Counted from the stretch's first letter, positions 1 through 8,884 are shown. The stretch is 64,000 nucleotides of DNA from MPNO01 sp965200535 (GCA_965200535.1 CBDAUF010000001.1:620001-684000), one strand, 5' to 3'. Made by a program: numbers and translations. Notes: generated by a model from the letters alone, not told the origin.

Positions 1-590
1 ACATCTACCCGGTGCTCGTCGCCCTGATCGCCATCGCCTTCCGACAGGACAGGATCACGCCGGCCATCGTCGTCGGGCTGGTGATCGCCTTCGCCGGGCT
101 GATGCTGGTCTTCGATGCAACCGGCGAGGAGTCGGATCTCTGGGGATCGACGCTCGCGGTCGGCGCGGCGCTGGTCTGGTCGGTGATCACCGTCGGCAGT
201 GCGCAGGTGATACGGACCCACGATCCGCGCCTGTTCACCTTCTACCTCCAGGTCTCGGCGGGGCTGATCTACATCGTGGTGTGCCTGGTCGACGGCGACG
301 TCGCCCTGCCGCAAACGGCGAAGGGCTGGGGCGGGCTGATCTCGCTGCCGATCTTCTACGCCGTATCCACGCTCGGCTTCTTCGGCTCGATCGCGCTGAT
401 CGGCTCGATCCGCGCCTCGCTCCTGATGAACCTCGAGCCCGTGTTCACCATCGCCGCGGGGTTCCTGATCCTCGGCCAGGTCCTGACCCCGCTGCAACTC
501 GCCGGCGCCGCGCTGGTGATCGGCGCCGTGCTTGCGGTGCGGGTCGAGCGGGCCCGGCCGGACGCGCAGGCATCCGGAAGCGGCGGATAG
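1..590 (+). CDS. EamA/DMT family permease, 5'-partial
   Basis: The reading frame is open from the left edge (codons for I-Y-P precede the first possible start at 12), so the gene begins outside the window. The roughly 195 visible residues are strongly hydrophobic, with about six membrane spans. They contain the repeat typical of the second EamA domain: a glycine-rich helix followed by a segment resembling L-M-N-L-E-P-V-F, close to the end of family members. The family exports or imports small metabolites in the inner membrane; the substrate cannot be inferred. It converges on the crotonase gene that ends at 626, with a 35-base gap and no clear terminator. Confidence 0.85.
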   Translation, partial: IYPVLVALIAIAFRQDRITPAIVVGLVIAFAGLMLVFDATGEESDLWGSTLAVGAALVWSVITVGSAQVIRTHDPRLFTFYLQVSAGLIYIVVCLVDGDVALPQTAKGWGGLISLPIFYAVSTLGFFGSIALIGSIRASLLMNLEPVFTIAAGFLILGQVLTPLQLAGAALVIGAVLAVRVERARPDAQASGSGG

Positions 591-625
591 TCTCCGCTCC
601 CTGCGCGGCGGACGCCGCGCGCCCG

Positions 626-1408
626 CTACTCCCGCTCGAAGTTCGCGGTGCGCCTGTCGAAAAAGGCCTCGATGCCGGTGCGCATATCGCTGCTGGTGTG
701 GGTCAGCGCGGAAGCGACCGATTCGGCGAACAGCCCTTCCTGTTTCGGCATCTCAGCGATGCGGCCGATCCCGGTGAGGATCATCGTGTTGACCAGCGGC
801 GCGTTGCTCGCCACGGTCTCCGCGAGCGCGAGCGCCTTGTCGAACGCCGCGCCCTCCTCCACGAGATAATGGGAGAGGCCGAGCGCCTGGCCTTCCTCGG
901 CCGAAATGCGGCGCCCGGTCAGCATCATCTCGGTGGTGCGCCCGGCGCCGATGATGCGCGTCACCCGCACCGTCGCCCCGCCGCCGACGAAAAACCCGCG
1001 CTGACCCTCCGGAAGTTGGTAGATGGCACTCGGTTCGGCGACCCGCACGTGGGTGGCCGCCGCGATCTCCAGCCCGCCGCCCATCACCGCGCCCTGCATC
1101 GCAGCCACCACCGGCAGGCCGCCGGTCTCCATCATGTCGAGCGTCCGGTGCCAGTAGCGCGAGGTCCCGAAGGATTCGACCGGGTCGCGCTCCTTGTGCT
1201 CCGAGAGATCGAGCCCTGCGCAGAAATGCCTGCCGGCACCGCACAGGATCACCGCCCGCGTCTCGCGCGGCGGCGCCTGGAAGAAGCGGTTGACGGCCTC
1301 GATGAGCCGGTCGTTGACCGCGTTCCCCTTTTCCGGCCGGTTCAGGGTCAGGACCGCAATTTGCCCGCGCAGTTCCAGCCGCAGGACATCGCTCTCGATT
1401 TCCGCCAC
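626..1408 (-). CDS. Enoyl-CoA hydratase/isomerase family protein
   Basis: 260 residues, the normal length for a crotonase-fold enzyme. The N-terminal LTLNRPEKGNAV segment, the oxyanion-hole motif HFCAGLDLSEH around residues 60-70, and the second oxyanion strand AVMGGGLEIA are all present. The first catalytic glutamate position is kept (LPEGQRG). The usual second acidic position is not obvious in the following GGGATVR stretch, so hydratase activity is not assured; isomerase or other acyl-CoA chemistry is possible. Start is GTG at 1408. It is divergent from the SDR gene at 1500, and the 91 bases between probably hold both promoters. Confidence 0.85.
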   Translation of the reverse strand: MAEIESDVLRLELRGQIAVLTLNRPEKGNAVNDRLIEAVNRFFQAPPRETRAVILCGAGRHFCAGLDLSEHKERDPVESFGTSRYWHRTLDMMETGGLPVVAAMQGAVMGGGLEIAAATHVRVAEPSAIYQLPEGQRGFFVGGGATVRVTRIIGAGRTTEMMLTGRRISAEEGQALGLSHYLVEEGAAFDKALALAETVASNAPLVNTMILTGIGRIAEMPKQEGLFAESVASALTHTSSDMRTGIEAFFDRRTANFERE

Positions 1409-1499
1409 GTCCGGTTTGACCTCGTTACCGTTTCGCGCCAGCTATAGGGGCCGCGGTCGGCGGTGTAAACTGGCGGCGTCACCAGACAGGGGGAATGGA

Positions 1500-2261
1500 A
1501 TGGACATCGGCGGCAACGCGGCACTGGTAACCGGCGGCGCCTCGGGCCTCGGCGCGGCGACGGCGCGGCGGCTCGCCGGGCAGGGGGCCAAAGTCGGCAT
1601 TATCGACCTCAACGCGGACGGCGCGAAGGCGGTCGGCGCGGAGATCGGCGGCGCCGGCGTCGGCTGCGACGTCACTAGCGCAGAGGCGGTCGAGGCCGCG
1701 CTCGCGGAACTCTCGGACACGGTGGGGGTTCCCCGGATCGTCGTCAACTGCGCCGGCATCGGCGTCGCCGAACGCATTGTCGGCCGCGGCGGCCCCATGC
1801 CGCTCGGCAATTTCACCCGCGTGGTCGACATCAACCTGTTCGGCACCTTCAACGTCATGCGGCTCGCAGCCGCTGCGATGGCCGGCCTCGAACCCGTCTC
1901 CACCGGCGAGCGCGGCGTGATCGTCAACACCGCCTCGGTGGCTGCGTTCGAGGGCCAGATCGGCCAGGCGGCCTATGCGGCGTCGAAGGGCGCCATCGTC
2001 TCGATGACCCTGCCGGCGGCGCGCGAATTCGCCCGCGTCGGCGTGCGTGTGATGACGATCGCGCCCGGCATTCTCATGACGCCGATGTTCGACAACGTGC
2101 CGGACGCCGTGCGCGAGGGGCTGCTCTCCATCACCCAGTTCCCGCCGCGCCTCGGCGAGCCGGAGGAATACGCGCATCTGGTCCAGCACATCGCGGAGAA
2201 TCCCCTGCTCAACGGTGAGGTGATCCGCCTCGACGGCGCGGTGCGCCTGCCGCCCAGATAG
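1500..2261 (+). CDS. SDR family oxidoreductase (3-hydroxyacyl-CoA dehydrogenase type II-like)
   Basis: 253 residues from ATG 1500, preceded by the purine-rich AGGGGGAAT. A longer upstream reading frame exists but overlaps the divergent promoter region and is not needed. The NAD(P)-binding motif TGGASGLG is at residues 11-18, the NAG-type motif NCAG near 93, and the catalytic triad is S146, Y159, K163 (YAASK). The sequence resembles the 17-beta-hydroxysteroid dehydrogenase 10/3-hydroxy-2-methylbutyryl-CoA dehydrogenase group, consistent with acyl-CoA chemistry beside a crotonase. It is followed 14 bases later by a VOC gene, probably in the same transcript. Confidence 0.88.
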   Translation: MDIGGNAALVTGGASGLGAATARRLAGQGAKVGIIDLNADGAKAVGAEIGGAGVGCDVTSAEAVEAALAELSDTVGVPRIVVNCAGIGVAERIVGRGGPMPLGNFTRVVDINLFGTFNVMRLAAAAMAGLEPVSTGERGVIVNTASVAAFEGQIGQAAYAASKGAIVSMTLPAAREFARVGVRVMTIAPGILMTPMFDNVPDAVREGLLSITQFPPRLGEPEEYAHLVQHIAENPLLNGEVIRLDGAVRLPPR

Positions 2262-2275
2262 GAAGGGAGACCGAA

Positions 2276-2722
2276 ATGGCGGGAGACCGAAAGAAAGCCC
2301 GCGTAATGGGCATCAACCATGTCGTCCTCGAGGTCGGCGACATCGACGAGGCGCTCGCCTTCTACGGCGCGGTGTTCGATTTCGAACTGCGCGGCCGCGG
2401 CGAGACCAACGCCTTCATCGACATGGGCGACCAGTTCATCCAGCTCACCCTGAACGACGGCGGCCCGCCCGACACCAAGCGCCACTTCGGCCTCGTGGTG
2501 GACGACCGCAGCACCGTTCGCGCCGCCCTCGAGGAACTCGGCGCCGAGATGATCGGCGCCCGGCTCAATTTCCGCGATCCCTGGGGCAACCGGGTCGAGG
2601 TCGTGCCCTACGACACAATCCAGTTCACCAAGGCCGACCCGATCCTGCGCGGGATGGGGCTGGACGGCCTGACAAAGACCCCGGAGGCGATGGAGGAACT
2701 GGCGAAGAAGGGGCTGGCGTAG
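2276..2722 (+). CDS. VOC (glyoxalase/bleomycin resistance) family protein
   Basis: 148 residues with one vicinal-oxygen-chelate module: the opening strand INHVVLEVGDIDEALAFY, a central H (KRHFGLVV) and the closing DPWGNRVEVVPY strand. Metal ligands of the H…H…E type can be placed at these strands, but the exact set is uncertain. The protein carries a C-terminal tail of about 30 residues. It lies directly downstream of the SDR gene, suggesting a role in the same catabolic or detoxifying route. The start chosen is ATG 2276, with GGGAGA just upstream; an internal ATG at codon 10 is an alternative and lies directly before the domain. Confidence 0.8.
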   Translation: MAGDRKKARVMGINHVVLEVGDIDEALAFYGAVFDFELRGRGETNAFIDMGDQFIQLTLNDGGPPDTKRHFGLVVDDRSTVRAALEELGAEMIGARLNFRDPWGNRVEVVPYDTIQFTKADPILRGMGLDGLTKTPEAMEELAKKGLA

Positions 2723-2729
2723 CCCCTTC
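2707..2729 (+). terminator. Stem-loop over the stop codon of the VOC gene
   Basis: A perfect 9-bp inverted repeat (GAAGGGGCT…AGCCCCTTC) with a 5-base loop spans the stop codon of the VOC gene. No T-run follows, so it is either a weak or Rho-assisted terminator, or a 3'-end stabiliser. The next gene is convergent, which fits a transcription end here. Confidence 0.4.
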
Positions 2730-2768
2730 GTCCGGCATCGCGGCGCCGTGCCCGGGGCGCGCGCCGCC

Positions 2769-3827
2769 CTACAGGTCCCGCACGTGGGGCAGCACCTCGC
2801 GGCCGAAAATCTCCAGCGAGCGCATGATTTCCGCCTGGGGCAGCGAGCCGAAATCGACCAGCATGCCGATCTGGGTGATGCCGGCGCCGGCCAGCACCCG
2901 GATCCGCTCGATGGCCTGCTCCGGCCCGCCCATCAGGACGCGCCCCGGAAAGTAGGAGTCGAAGTCGAACCGGCGCTGGCCGGCGTCGCGCTGCTCGTAG
3001 CCCTTGTAGGCGACGGGATCGGCCGGCCTGCGGGTGGCTTCGAGCCCGGCCGCGGCATATTCGACCATCGGGCCGTGGACCGCCGCCTCCAGACGCGCAT
3101 CGTCGCCCTCGCCGAGGAAATGGGCGTGATAGACGCAGCACACCTCGTGGTCCTCGATCCTGCGTCCGGCGGCGTGCAGCGCATCGCGGTACCAGCCGAT
3201 GCGTTCGACCGCCGTGTCGTGGTCGACGTGATAGGCGACATAGAGAAGGTTGTAGCCTTCGCGGGCGGTCCATTCGAAGCTCTCCGGCGACAGCAGGCAG
3301 GCGACCCAGACCGGCGGGTGCGGTTTCTGATAGACCGGCGGCAGAATGGGCAGGCCGCTCATCGCCGGCCGGAACCCGCCGTCGTGCTCGAGCGCCGGGG
3401 CGCACCACGCCTTCCTGATCAGCGCGACACCGTCCTCGACCCGTTCGCGGCTCTCCCTCATCGGGACCCCGAACGCGTCGAACTCGTCGCGGATGAAACC
3501 GCGCCCGACGCCGAAGTCGAAACGGCCTTTCGAAAGCTGGTCGAGCGCGGCCGCCTGTTCCGCCACCCGCACCGGATCGTTGAGCGGCAGGATCGTCGCT
3601 CCGGTGCCCAGCCGGATCCGCTCGGTGCACGCCGCGAGGTAGGACAGGAAGGCGTAATTCGCCGACAGCAGCCCACCGTGGCGGACGAAGTGGTGCTCGA
3701 CCATCCACGCGTAGTCGATGCCGATGCGGTCGGCGTAGGCGACCTGTTCGACCATGTTGTGGTAATGGGTATGGGTGTCGCGGGTCTCGGGCAGGTATGT
3801 CGGCAGATAGAACAGGCCGAATTTCAT
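2769..3827 (-). CDS. LLM class flavin-dependent oxidoreductase (luciferase-like)
   Basis: 352 residues from ATG 3827, preceded by GGGAAAG. The N-terminal MKFGLFYLPTYLP strand, the D-Y-A-W-M-V-E-H-H-F motif near residue 40, the LGTGATILPLNDPVRVAEQ segment and the GVGRGF strand are hallmarks of the bacterial luciferase-like TIM barrel. Family members are FMN- or F420-dependent monooxygenases or dehydrogenases; the cofactor cannot be decided here. A longer upstream frame exists but lacks homology-like sequence. The gene is divergent from the deaminase gene at 3922, with 94 bases between them. The substrate is unknown. Confidence 0.88.
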   Translation of the reverse strand: MKFGLFYLPTYLPETRDTHTHYHNMVEQVAYADRIGIDYAWMVEHHFVRHGGLLSANYAFLSYLAACTERIRLGTGATILPLNDPVRVAEQAAALDQLSKGRFDFGVGRGFIRDEFDAFGVPMRESRERVEDGVALIRKAWCAPALEHDGGFRPAMSGLPILPPVYQKPHPPVWVACLLSPESFEWTAREGYNLLYVAYHVDHDTAVERIGWYRDALHAAGRRIEDHEVCCVYHAHFLGEGDDARLEAAVHGPMVEYAAAGLEATRRPADPVAYKGYEQRDAGQRRFDFDSYFPGRVLMGGPEQAIERIRVLAGAGITQIGMLVDFGSLPQAEIMRSLEIFGREVLPHVRDL

Positions 3828-3921
3828 CGACGGCTTTCCCGGGCGGTGAGTGCGGCGGCCGGACAGTTTGCTGCGGCCGGGTCCGCCGACGCAAGCCGAC
3901 GGGAGAGCGAAGGAGGAGACG

Positions 3922-4371
3922 ATGAGCGAAGAAGAACTGTTGAGACGGGCGTTCGCCGCGGCGCAGCGGGCGGCCGCGAACGGCAATCCGCCTTTCGGCT
4001 CGGTTCTGGTAAACGCTGCGAACGAGATCGTCCTCGAGGCCGAGAACGACATGCTGACCGCGGGCGACGTGACCGGCCACGCGGAAATCAACCTGGTGCG
4101 CGCCGCGTGCCGCGAGTTGGGCCCGGCGCTCGGCGGCTACACGCTGTACACCAGCTGCGAGCCCTGCGCGATGTGCGCGGTGGCCGCCTACTGGTCCGGC
4201 CTCGAGCGCATCGTCTTCGGGCTGTCGCATCCCAGGCTCGTCGAGATCCGGGGCGGTGCCGGACCGCCGATGATGAACCTGCGCTGCCGCGAGGTTGCCG
4301 GCCGCGGCAGCCGCCCGATGGAGGTCGCCGGCCCGATGCTGGAGGACGAGGCGGCGGCGCTGTTCGCCTAA
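3922..4371 (+). CDS. Nucleoside/cytidine deaminase-superfamily zinc enzyme
   Basis: 149 residues from ATG 3922, with a strong AGGAGGAG ribosome site 4 bases upstream. The zinc motif is complete: H53-A-E55 (proton-shuttling glutamate) and P81-C82-A-M-C85. This matches small deaminases acting on guanine, cytosine, nucleosides or tRNA adenosine. The C-terminal region with the RGGAGPPMMNLRCREV segment is closer to guanine deaminase/general nucleoside deaminases than to TadA, but the substrate is not settled. It stands alone on the plus strand and overlaps the 3' end of the oppositely oriented cupin gene by 4 bases. Confidence 0.85.
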   Translation: MSEEELLRRAFAAAQRAAANGNPPFGSVLVNAANEIVLEAENDMLTAGDVTGHAEINLVRAACRELGPALGGYTLYTSCEPCAMCAVAAYWSGLERIVFGLSHPRLVEIRGGAGPPMMNLRCREVAGRGSRPMEVAGPMLEDEAAALFA

Positions 4372-5393
4372 CCGGCGCCGTCGCCCGGGTCGATGCCGTA
4401 CTCGCCGGTTTCCATCCACCGCGCAACGGAACGGCCGGCCTCGGTCATCGACAGGTCGGCCCGGGTCTCGAGCAGCCACGCCTGATAGGGCTCGGCGACA
4501 TCTTCCTCCGCGCCGTGGTGGGGGATGCCCTTGGGCGTCCAGGCAACCGTGCCCGGAACGCTCATCCCGCCATACGCGCCCGGCCCGCCGGCATAGACGA
4601 TGATCTCGTCGTAGTCGGCGTTGCAGTGTATCGGCGGACGGTCGCTGCGCCGCGAGCCGAGATGGTAGAAGAGAGACCGGCCGGCGGCATCGCCGATAAG
4701 ACGCCCCGGGGAGATGCCGCCCGAGGTCAGGCCGAGACCCCGCACGCTCGCAATGTTGAAGCGGCGGACCTGCGGCGCCCCGCGCGCGGCCTGCCCGCCG
4801 AGCGGATCGAAACCGTAGAAATAGGACGTTGTCCCGCCGCGATGGCGTACGACGACCTCATGGGCGCCGGGCGAGGCATCGACGAAGGGCGCCGGTTCAT
4901 CGACATCGCGCACGGTGTTGAGCACGGCGCGCGGATCCGGGTCGATGGCGAGCGTATCCTCGCACGCCGCGATCAGCACCGTCGTCGGCGCTTCGATGCC
5001 GACATAGCGCCAGGCGGCAGCACGGGGCATCAGGACGAAGTCGCCGTGCCCGACCCGGAGGGCGCCGAAATCGGTCTCCAGCCGGGCGTCGCTGGCAACG
5101 ATGTAGTGAACCTCGTCGGCGACAACATCGCGCAGGGCGAAATCCATCGCCGCCGCGCAGTGCAGGCGCTCGAGCGCGATGCCGGGGCCTTCCAGGATCG
5201 CGTCCGGGAGCGGCCGCCCTTCGCCCGCAGGCAGTGCGGCCACATCGAAACGGCGCGGCGCGTAGTCGCCCTCGATCCGCGTCCAGGCCGGCGAATAGCC
5301 GGCCCGCGCGACATTGGTCCGCGCACCAGTGAATCCCTCGCGCGTGTAGTTGTAGAGATGGGGCGCGGGGCTGGCTTCGGCGTTTCCGTCCAT
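4368..5393 (-). CDS. Homogentisate 1,2-dioxygenase-like cupin protein
   Basis: 341 residues, shorter than canonical homogentisate dioxygenases (about 430). The C-terminal part aligns by eye with the family's iron site. A histidine in PPIHCNADYDE is followed by an acidic residue at the expected five-to-six-residue spacing. A later IPHHG gives the second histidine, and the WLLETRADLSMT segment matches the family's F-E-S-S-L-S-L-like strand. The family opens catechol-type or gentisate-type rings. The gene is the last of a minus-strand set with a Rieske oxygenase, a hydratase and a CoA ligase, so it may perform ring cleavage there. Assignment to homogentisate itself is not supported beyond fold similarity. 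Confidence 0.65.
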   Translation of the reverse strand: MDGNAEASPAPHLYNYTREGFTGARTNVARAGYSPAWTRIEGDYAPRRFDVAALPAGEGRPLPDAILEGPGIALERLHCAAAMDFALRDVVADEVHYIVASDARLETDFGALRVGHGDFVLMPRAAAWRYVGIEAPTTVLIAACEDTLAIDPDPRAVLNTVRDVDEPAPFVDASPGAHEVVVRHRGGTTSYFYGFDPLGGQAARGAPQVRRFNIASVRGLGLTSGGISPGRLIGDAAGRSLFYHLGSRRSDRPPIHCNADYDEIIVYAGGPGAYGGMSVPGTVAWTPKGIPHHGAEEDVAEPYQAWLLETRADLSMTEAGRSVARWMETGEYGIDPGDGAG

Positions 5394-5420
5394 GCGGTTC
5401 CGTCCCGTGTCGCTTGCGGA

Positions 5421-6437
5421 TCAGGATGCCCGGCCGGCCTCCCCGGCGAGCAGCCCGTCGATCACCTGGCGGGCGAGGATGGTGCCGCCGTCGATGGCCA
5501 CATCCACCGTGCGAATCCCGCTGGTGTCCGCCTCGATGGACGCCTGTTGGGTTTCCAGCACGTCGCGATCCTCGTCGAAGATGCCGCGGACGATGCCGTG
5601 CCACCACTCGCCGTACGAATCGTCGGCAAGGCGGAAGTTGCGCGACACCGCCCAGAAATAGTTGGTCGTGTTCTCGGTCTCCGGGGTCAGGCAGTCGAGG
5701 ACGAAGAACCGCACCCCGGCGTCCGGGTCGCCGCAGCCCGGCGGCACCGCCCGCACCTCGACATGGACATAGCAGGGCGGCTGGAAATGGACGAGCTGGT
5801 AGCGGTCGATGTTGGTGTCGCTTCCCGCCGCCGCGGCGAAGAAGGGCGGCGGCGGAACATCGCGCATGATGCGGTCGACGAACACCTCGTCCCCCTCCCG
5901 GCGTGCGGCGATCGGCGTCTCGGCGACCGCGTGGTCGCCGATGCTGGACGCATGGACGTAGGTCTCGTGCGAAAGGTCGATCAGGTTGTCGACCAGAAGC
6001 TGGTAATGCGCCCTGACGCGGAGATGGTCGCGAAACGGCACCCAGCCGTCCTCGTCGAGCCCGGGCATCGCCGGCATCAACGCGGTGTCGGCGGCCTCCG
6101 CCGGCCCCGTCCAGACCCAGATCCAGCCGTATTTCTCGACCGCCGGATAGGCGCGGACCGCGGCGCGCCGGGGCACCCTATCCTGGCCGGGGACGGTGAC
6201 GCACTTGCCGTCCGCCCGGTAAGCGAACCCGTGATAGCCGCAGACCAGCCGGTCGCCGGAAAGCCGGCCCTTCGACAACGGCATGCGGCGGTGGATGCAC
6301 CGGTCGGCGAGCGCGTGTACGACGCCGTCCCCGGTGCGGAAGAATACGATCGGCTCGCCGCACACGGGCCGGGCAAGCGGCGTGCGGTCGACCTCGTGCG
6401 ACGCGGCGGCAACGTACCACGCGTTCTTCACGAACAT
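5421..6437 (-). CDS. Rieske [2Fe-2S] aromatic ring-hydroxylating oxygenase, VanA-like
   Basis: 338 residues from ATG 6437, with GGAGGAGGG upstream. The Rieske motif is complete: C47-I-H49 and C66-G-Y-H69. The mononuclear iron site is visible in NLIDLSHETYVH (H157, H162), with a distal acidic ligand expected later. The N-terminal NAWYVAA start is characteristic of vanillate O-demethylase/toluenesulfonate oxygenase-type single-component terminal oxygenases. No dedicated ferredoxin-reductase gene lies nearby, so electrons must come from an unlinked partner. Position between a hydratase (40 bases upstream) and a ring-cleavage-like cupin (27 bases downstream) suggests O-demethylation or hydroxylation of an aromatic acid. 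Confidence 0.9.
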   Translation of the reverse strand: MFVKNAWYVAAASHEVDRTPLARPVCGEPIVFFRTGDGVVHALADRCIHRRMPLSKGRLSGDRLVCGYHGFAYRADGKCVTVPGQDRVPRRAAVRAYPAVEKYGWIWVWTGPAEAADTALMPAMPGLDEDGWVPFRDHLRVRAHYQLLVDNLIDLSHETYVHASSIGDHAVAETPIAARREGDEVFVDRIMRDVPPPPFFAAAAGSDTNIDRYQLVHFQPPCYVHVEVRAVPPGCGDPDAGVRFFVLDCLTPETENTTNYFWAVSRNFRLADDSYGEWWHGIVRGIFDEDRDVLETQQASIEADTSGIRTVDVAIDGGTILARQVIDGLLAGEAGRAS

Positions 6438-6477
6438 GCGGCGCCCTCCTCCGAAGCCCATGTTGGCATCGGCGGGC

Positions 6478-7275
6478 TCAGCCGTCGACCACCCAGCGCG
6501 CCTTTCGGCGTTCGAGGAACGCCCCGATCCCGTCCTTTGCGGCATCCGACATGCGGGTCTTCACGTTCCAGCCGAGCCCGGTCGGGAACAGCGCCGGATC
6601 CGGCCCGTAGCCGAGATCGGCAACCAGGGCCTTGGTCCCCGCGATTGCCTCGGGCGAAGCGGCAAGCGCCAGCCGGCAATGCGCTTCCACGCGGGCGTCC
6701 AGATCGGCGCTGTCCGCGGCGACTTCGTGAATGAGGCCGGAACGCAGCGCTTCCGCGGCGCCGAAGACCACCGCGCCGGTTGCCATGTAGCGGAACCAGC
6801 TCGCGCCCACCCGCGGCAGCAGGAAGCCGGCGATGATGCCGGGCGCAAGGCCGATCCGCACCTCCGACAGGCAAAAGCGGGTATCCGCCTCGGCAATGGC
6901 GACATCGCAGCAGGCGACGAGGCCGAGAGCGCCCGCCATCGCGGCGCCGTGCAGCCGTCCGATGATCATCCGGGGGCAGTTTGCCGCGGCCGCGTAGACC
7001 CGCTGCAAACGCGCCGAATCGCGGCTCACCTCCTCCTCGCTCGCGCCCTCGGTGTCCCGCATCCAGTTGAGGTCGCCGCCGGCGCAGAACACCGGGCCGT
7101 TGCCGCGCAGCACGATGGCGCGGACCCCCGGATCCCCGCCGAGGCGTTCCAGCGCGGACACCAGCTCGCCCATCATCTCCGGGTCGATCGCGTTGCGCCG
7201 GTCGGGCCGGTCAAGCGCGACGGCGGCGATCCCGCGCGGGTCGGTTTGCACGACGATGGTTCGGTAAGACTCCAT
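6478..7275 (-). CDS. Enoyl-CoA hydratase/isomerase family protein (methylglutaconyl-CoA hydratase-like)
   Basis: 265 residues with the crotonase signatures in order: VALDRPDRRNAIDPEM near residue 20, oxyanion motif GPVFCAGGDLNWM near residue 60, and GRLHGAAMAGALGLVACCDVA near 108. The C-terminal helix KARWVVDG is in the style of methylglutaconyl-CoA/2-ketocyclohexanecarboxyl hydratases. The active-site region SEVRIGLAPGI keeps the first glutamate, while the second site reads as hydrophobic. It lies 15 bases downstream of the CoA-ligase gene, so the pair probably acts successively on one acyl-CoA substrate. Confidence 0.87.
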   Translation of the reverse strand: MESYRTIVVQTDPRGIAAVALDRPDRRNAIDPEMMGELVSALERLGGDPGVRAIVLRGNGPVFCAGGDLNWMRDTEGASEEEVSRDSARLQRVYAAAANCPRMIIGRLHGAAMAGALGLVACCDVAIAEADTRFCLSEVRIGLAPGIIAGFLLPRVGASWFRYMATGAVVFGAAEALRSGLIHEVAADSADLDARVEAHCRLALAASPEAIAGTKALVADLGYGPDPALFPTGLGWNVKTRMSDAAKDGIGAFLERRKARWVVDG

Positions 7276-7290
7276 GCGGCCCTCGCGCGC

Positions 7291-8862
7291 TCAGTCGGGG
7301 ATCCGGAGGCGGCCCTTGATGACCTTGCGGGTCGGCGTGAGCGGCATCTCATCGACGAGAACGAGGCGCTCGGGCCATTTCAGCTTGGCGATCCCCTCGC
7401 CGTCCAGCCACGCGACGAGGTCGGCGAGCGCCGGTGCGGCGCCGGGACGGGCGACCGCAAAGCAGCACGCCCTCTCGCCCAGCACGGGGTCCGGCATCGG
7501 GACGATCGCCGACTGGAGGATATCGGGATGGCGGTCGATCGTTTCCTCCACGTCCGCCGGGTTGATCTTGATCCCGCCCCGGTTGATCAAATCCTTTTCG
7601 CGTCCGGTAATGGCAACCGCGCCCGTGCCGTCGATCACCGCGCTGTCGCCGGTGCGAAACCACCCGTCGGCGGTGAACGCGGCTGCGTTCGCGGCTTCGT
7701 TTCCGAAATACCCGTCGAACACCGACGCTCCCCGGATCTGCAGCGCCCCTTCCTCGCCGGCCGGCAGCGGGTTGTCGTCCGCGTCGCACACCCTCGCCTG
7801 GTTCCCCGGGCTCGGCCGGCCGCAGCCCCAGGCAGCGCGTTCGAGCGCCTCGTCAGGCCTGGTGAACATGCCGCACTGGCATTCGGTCATGCCCCAGAGC
7901 TGCGCGATGCGGCCGTTTCCGAGCGCGTCCTGCGCCCGGCGATAGAGTTCGGGCGGAGCCTTGGCGCCCGAGATCACGCAATAGCGGACCGAGGCGAGCG
8001 CCTCCCTGTCGAGCAGCCCGGCTTCCAGGCACGCCGCGATATGGGCCGGAGCGACGAAGACATGGCTCGGTTTCGCCGTTCGTATCGCCTCGATCAGGGC
8101 GGGCGGGGTGAACGCCGGCAGCAGCGCCGTCGCCCCGCCGCCGTAAAGCGTCAGGTGGAACGAATAGAGCCCGAGCAGGTGGGTGTAGGGCGCGGCCGAC
8201 AGCATGATCGAATCCGGGCCCATCCGTTTTTCGCTGCAATTGAGCCGGGCATTGGCGAGAAAACGACGGTAGTCGGTCAGGACCGCCTTCGGGCTCGCCG
8301 ACGTGCCCGACGTGAAGAGCATGACATACGGATCGGCGGCGGCGGGGGGCGGCGGCAGGTCGGCGCCGGGGCGCATCAGATCGTCGAAGGCGAGCGTGCC
8401 GTCGGGTGCCGGACCGCCGACGGCAACGACGTGAGCGAGCGACGGCAACTCCGGCGCGACGGCGGCGAGGTCTGCCGCCGGGCGCCGTCCGCCCGCCGCG
8501 GCCGCGGCGAACGCCAGCCGGGCGCCCGAGTGGCGCATGGCATCGGCGGCCTCGCGCGGCCCGTAGGGCATGTGGATGGTGCTGGTCACCACGCCCAGCC
8601 GGGCCGCGGCCAGATAGATGTAGAGGAACGCCGGCAGGTTGGGGAGCTGGATCGCGACCGCATCGCCGCGGCCGACGCCGAGCGCGGCAATTCCGCCCGC
8701 CAGCGCGTCGACCCGCCGGGCGAGCGTGCGGTAGTCCACTGTCTCGCCGGGTGCGAGGATGGCTGGCGCGCCTCCCCGGTCCCGGACGCTGCGATCCAGC
8801 AGGCCGGTCAGCGTGTCGTCGGTCCAGAATTCGGACCCGGCCGGGGCGGTGGTTTGCGGCAT
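7291..8862 (-). CDS. AMP-dependent acyl-CoA synthetase/ligase
   Basis: About 523 residues from ATG 8862 (a TTG three codons earlier is an alternative). All ANL-superfamily motifs are present: P-loop MLFTSGTSASPKA, GWFRTGDSAV, the hinge KDLINRGGIKINPADVE, and the C-terminal PTRKVIKG lysine. It activates a carboxylic acid to its CoA thioester with ATP in the cytoplasm. The first gene of the minus-strand cassette with hydratase, Rieske oxygenase and cupin, it suggests CoA-dependent aromatic or terpenoid acid breakdown; the specific acid is unknown. tRNA-Glu lies 22 bases upstream on the same strand, so the promoter is either within that gap or shared. Confidence 0.93.
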   Translation of the reverse strand: MPQTTAPAGSEFWTDDTLTGLLDRSVRDRGGAPAILAPGETVDYRTLARRVDALAGGIAALGVGRGDAVAIQLPNLPAFLYIYLAAARLGVVTSTIHMPYGPREAADAMRHSGARLAFAAAAAGGRRPAADLAAVAPELPSLAHVVAVGGPAPDGTLAFDDLMRPGADLPPPPAAADPYVMLFTSGTSASPKAVLTDYRRFLANARLNCSEKRMGPDSIMLSAAPYTHLLGLYSFHLTLYGGGATALLPAFTPPALIEAIRTAKPSHVFVAPAHIAACLEAGLLDREALASVRYCVISGAKAPPELYRRAQDALGNGRIAQLWGMTECQCGMFTRPDEALERAAWGCGRPSPGNQARVCDADDNPLPAGEEGALQIRGASVFDGYFGNEAANAAAFTADGWFRTGDSAVIDGTGAVAITGREKDLINRGGIKINPADVEETIDRHPDILQSAIVPMPDPVLGERACCFAVARPGAAPALADLVAWLDGEGIAKLKWPERLVLVDEMPLTPTRKVIKGRLRIPD

Positions 8863-8884
8863 GTCGGGCAACCGGTCGGAAAGA

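Noticed and set aside
2748..6734. Plus-strand open frame of 1328 codons, and similar very long frames (6283-8925, 26490-28208, 32147-35065)
   Set aside because: They run antisense to well-recognised genes, have Arg/Gly/Asp/His-rich composition without domains, and are the usual frame artefact of very GC-rich DNA.
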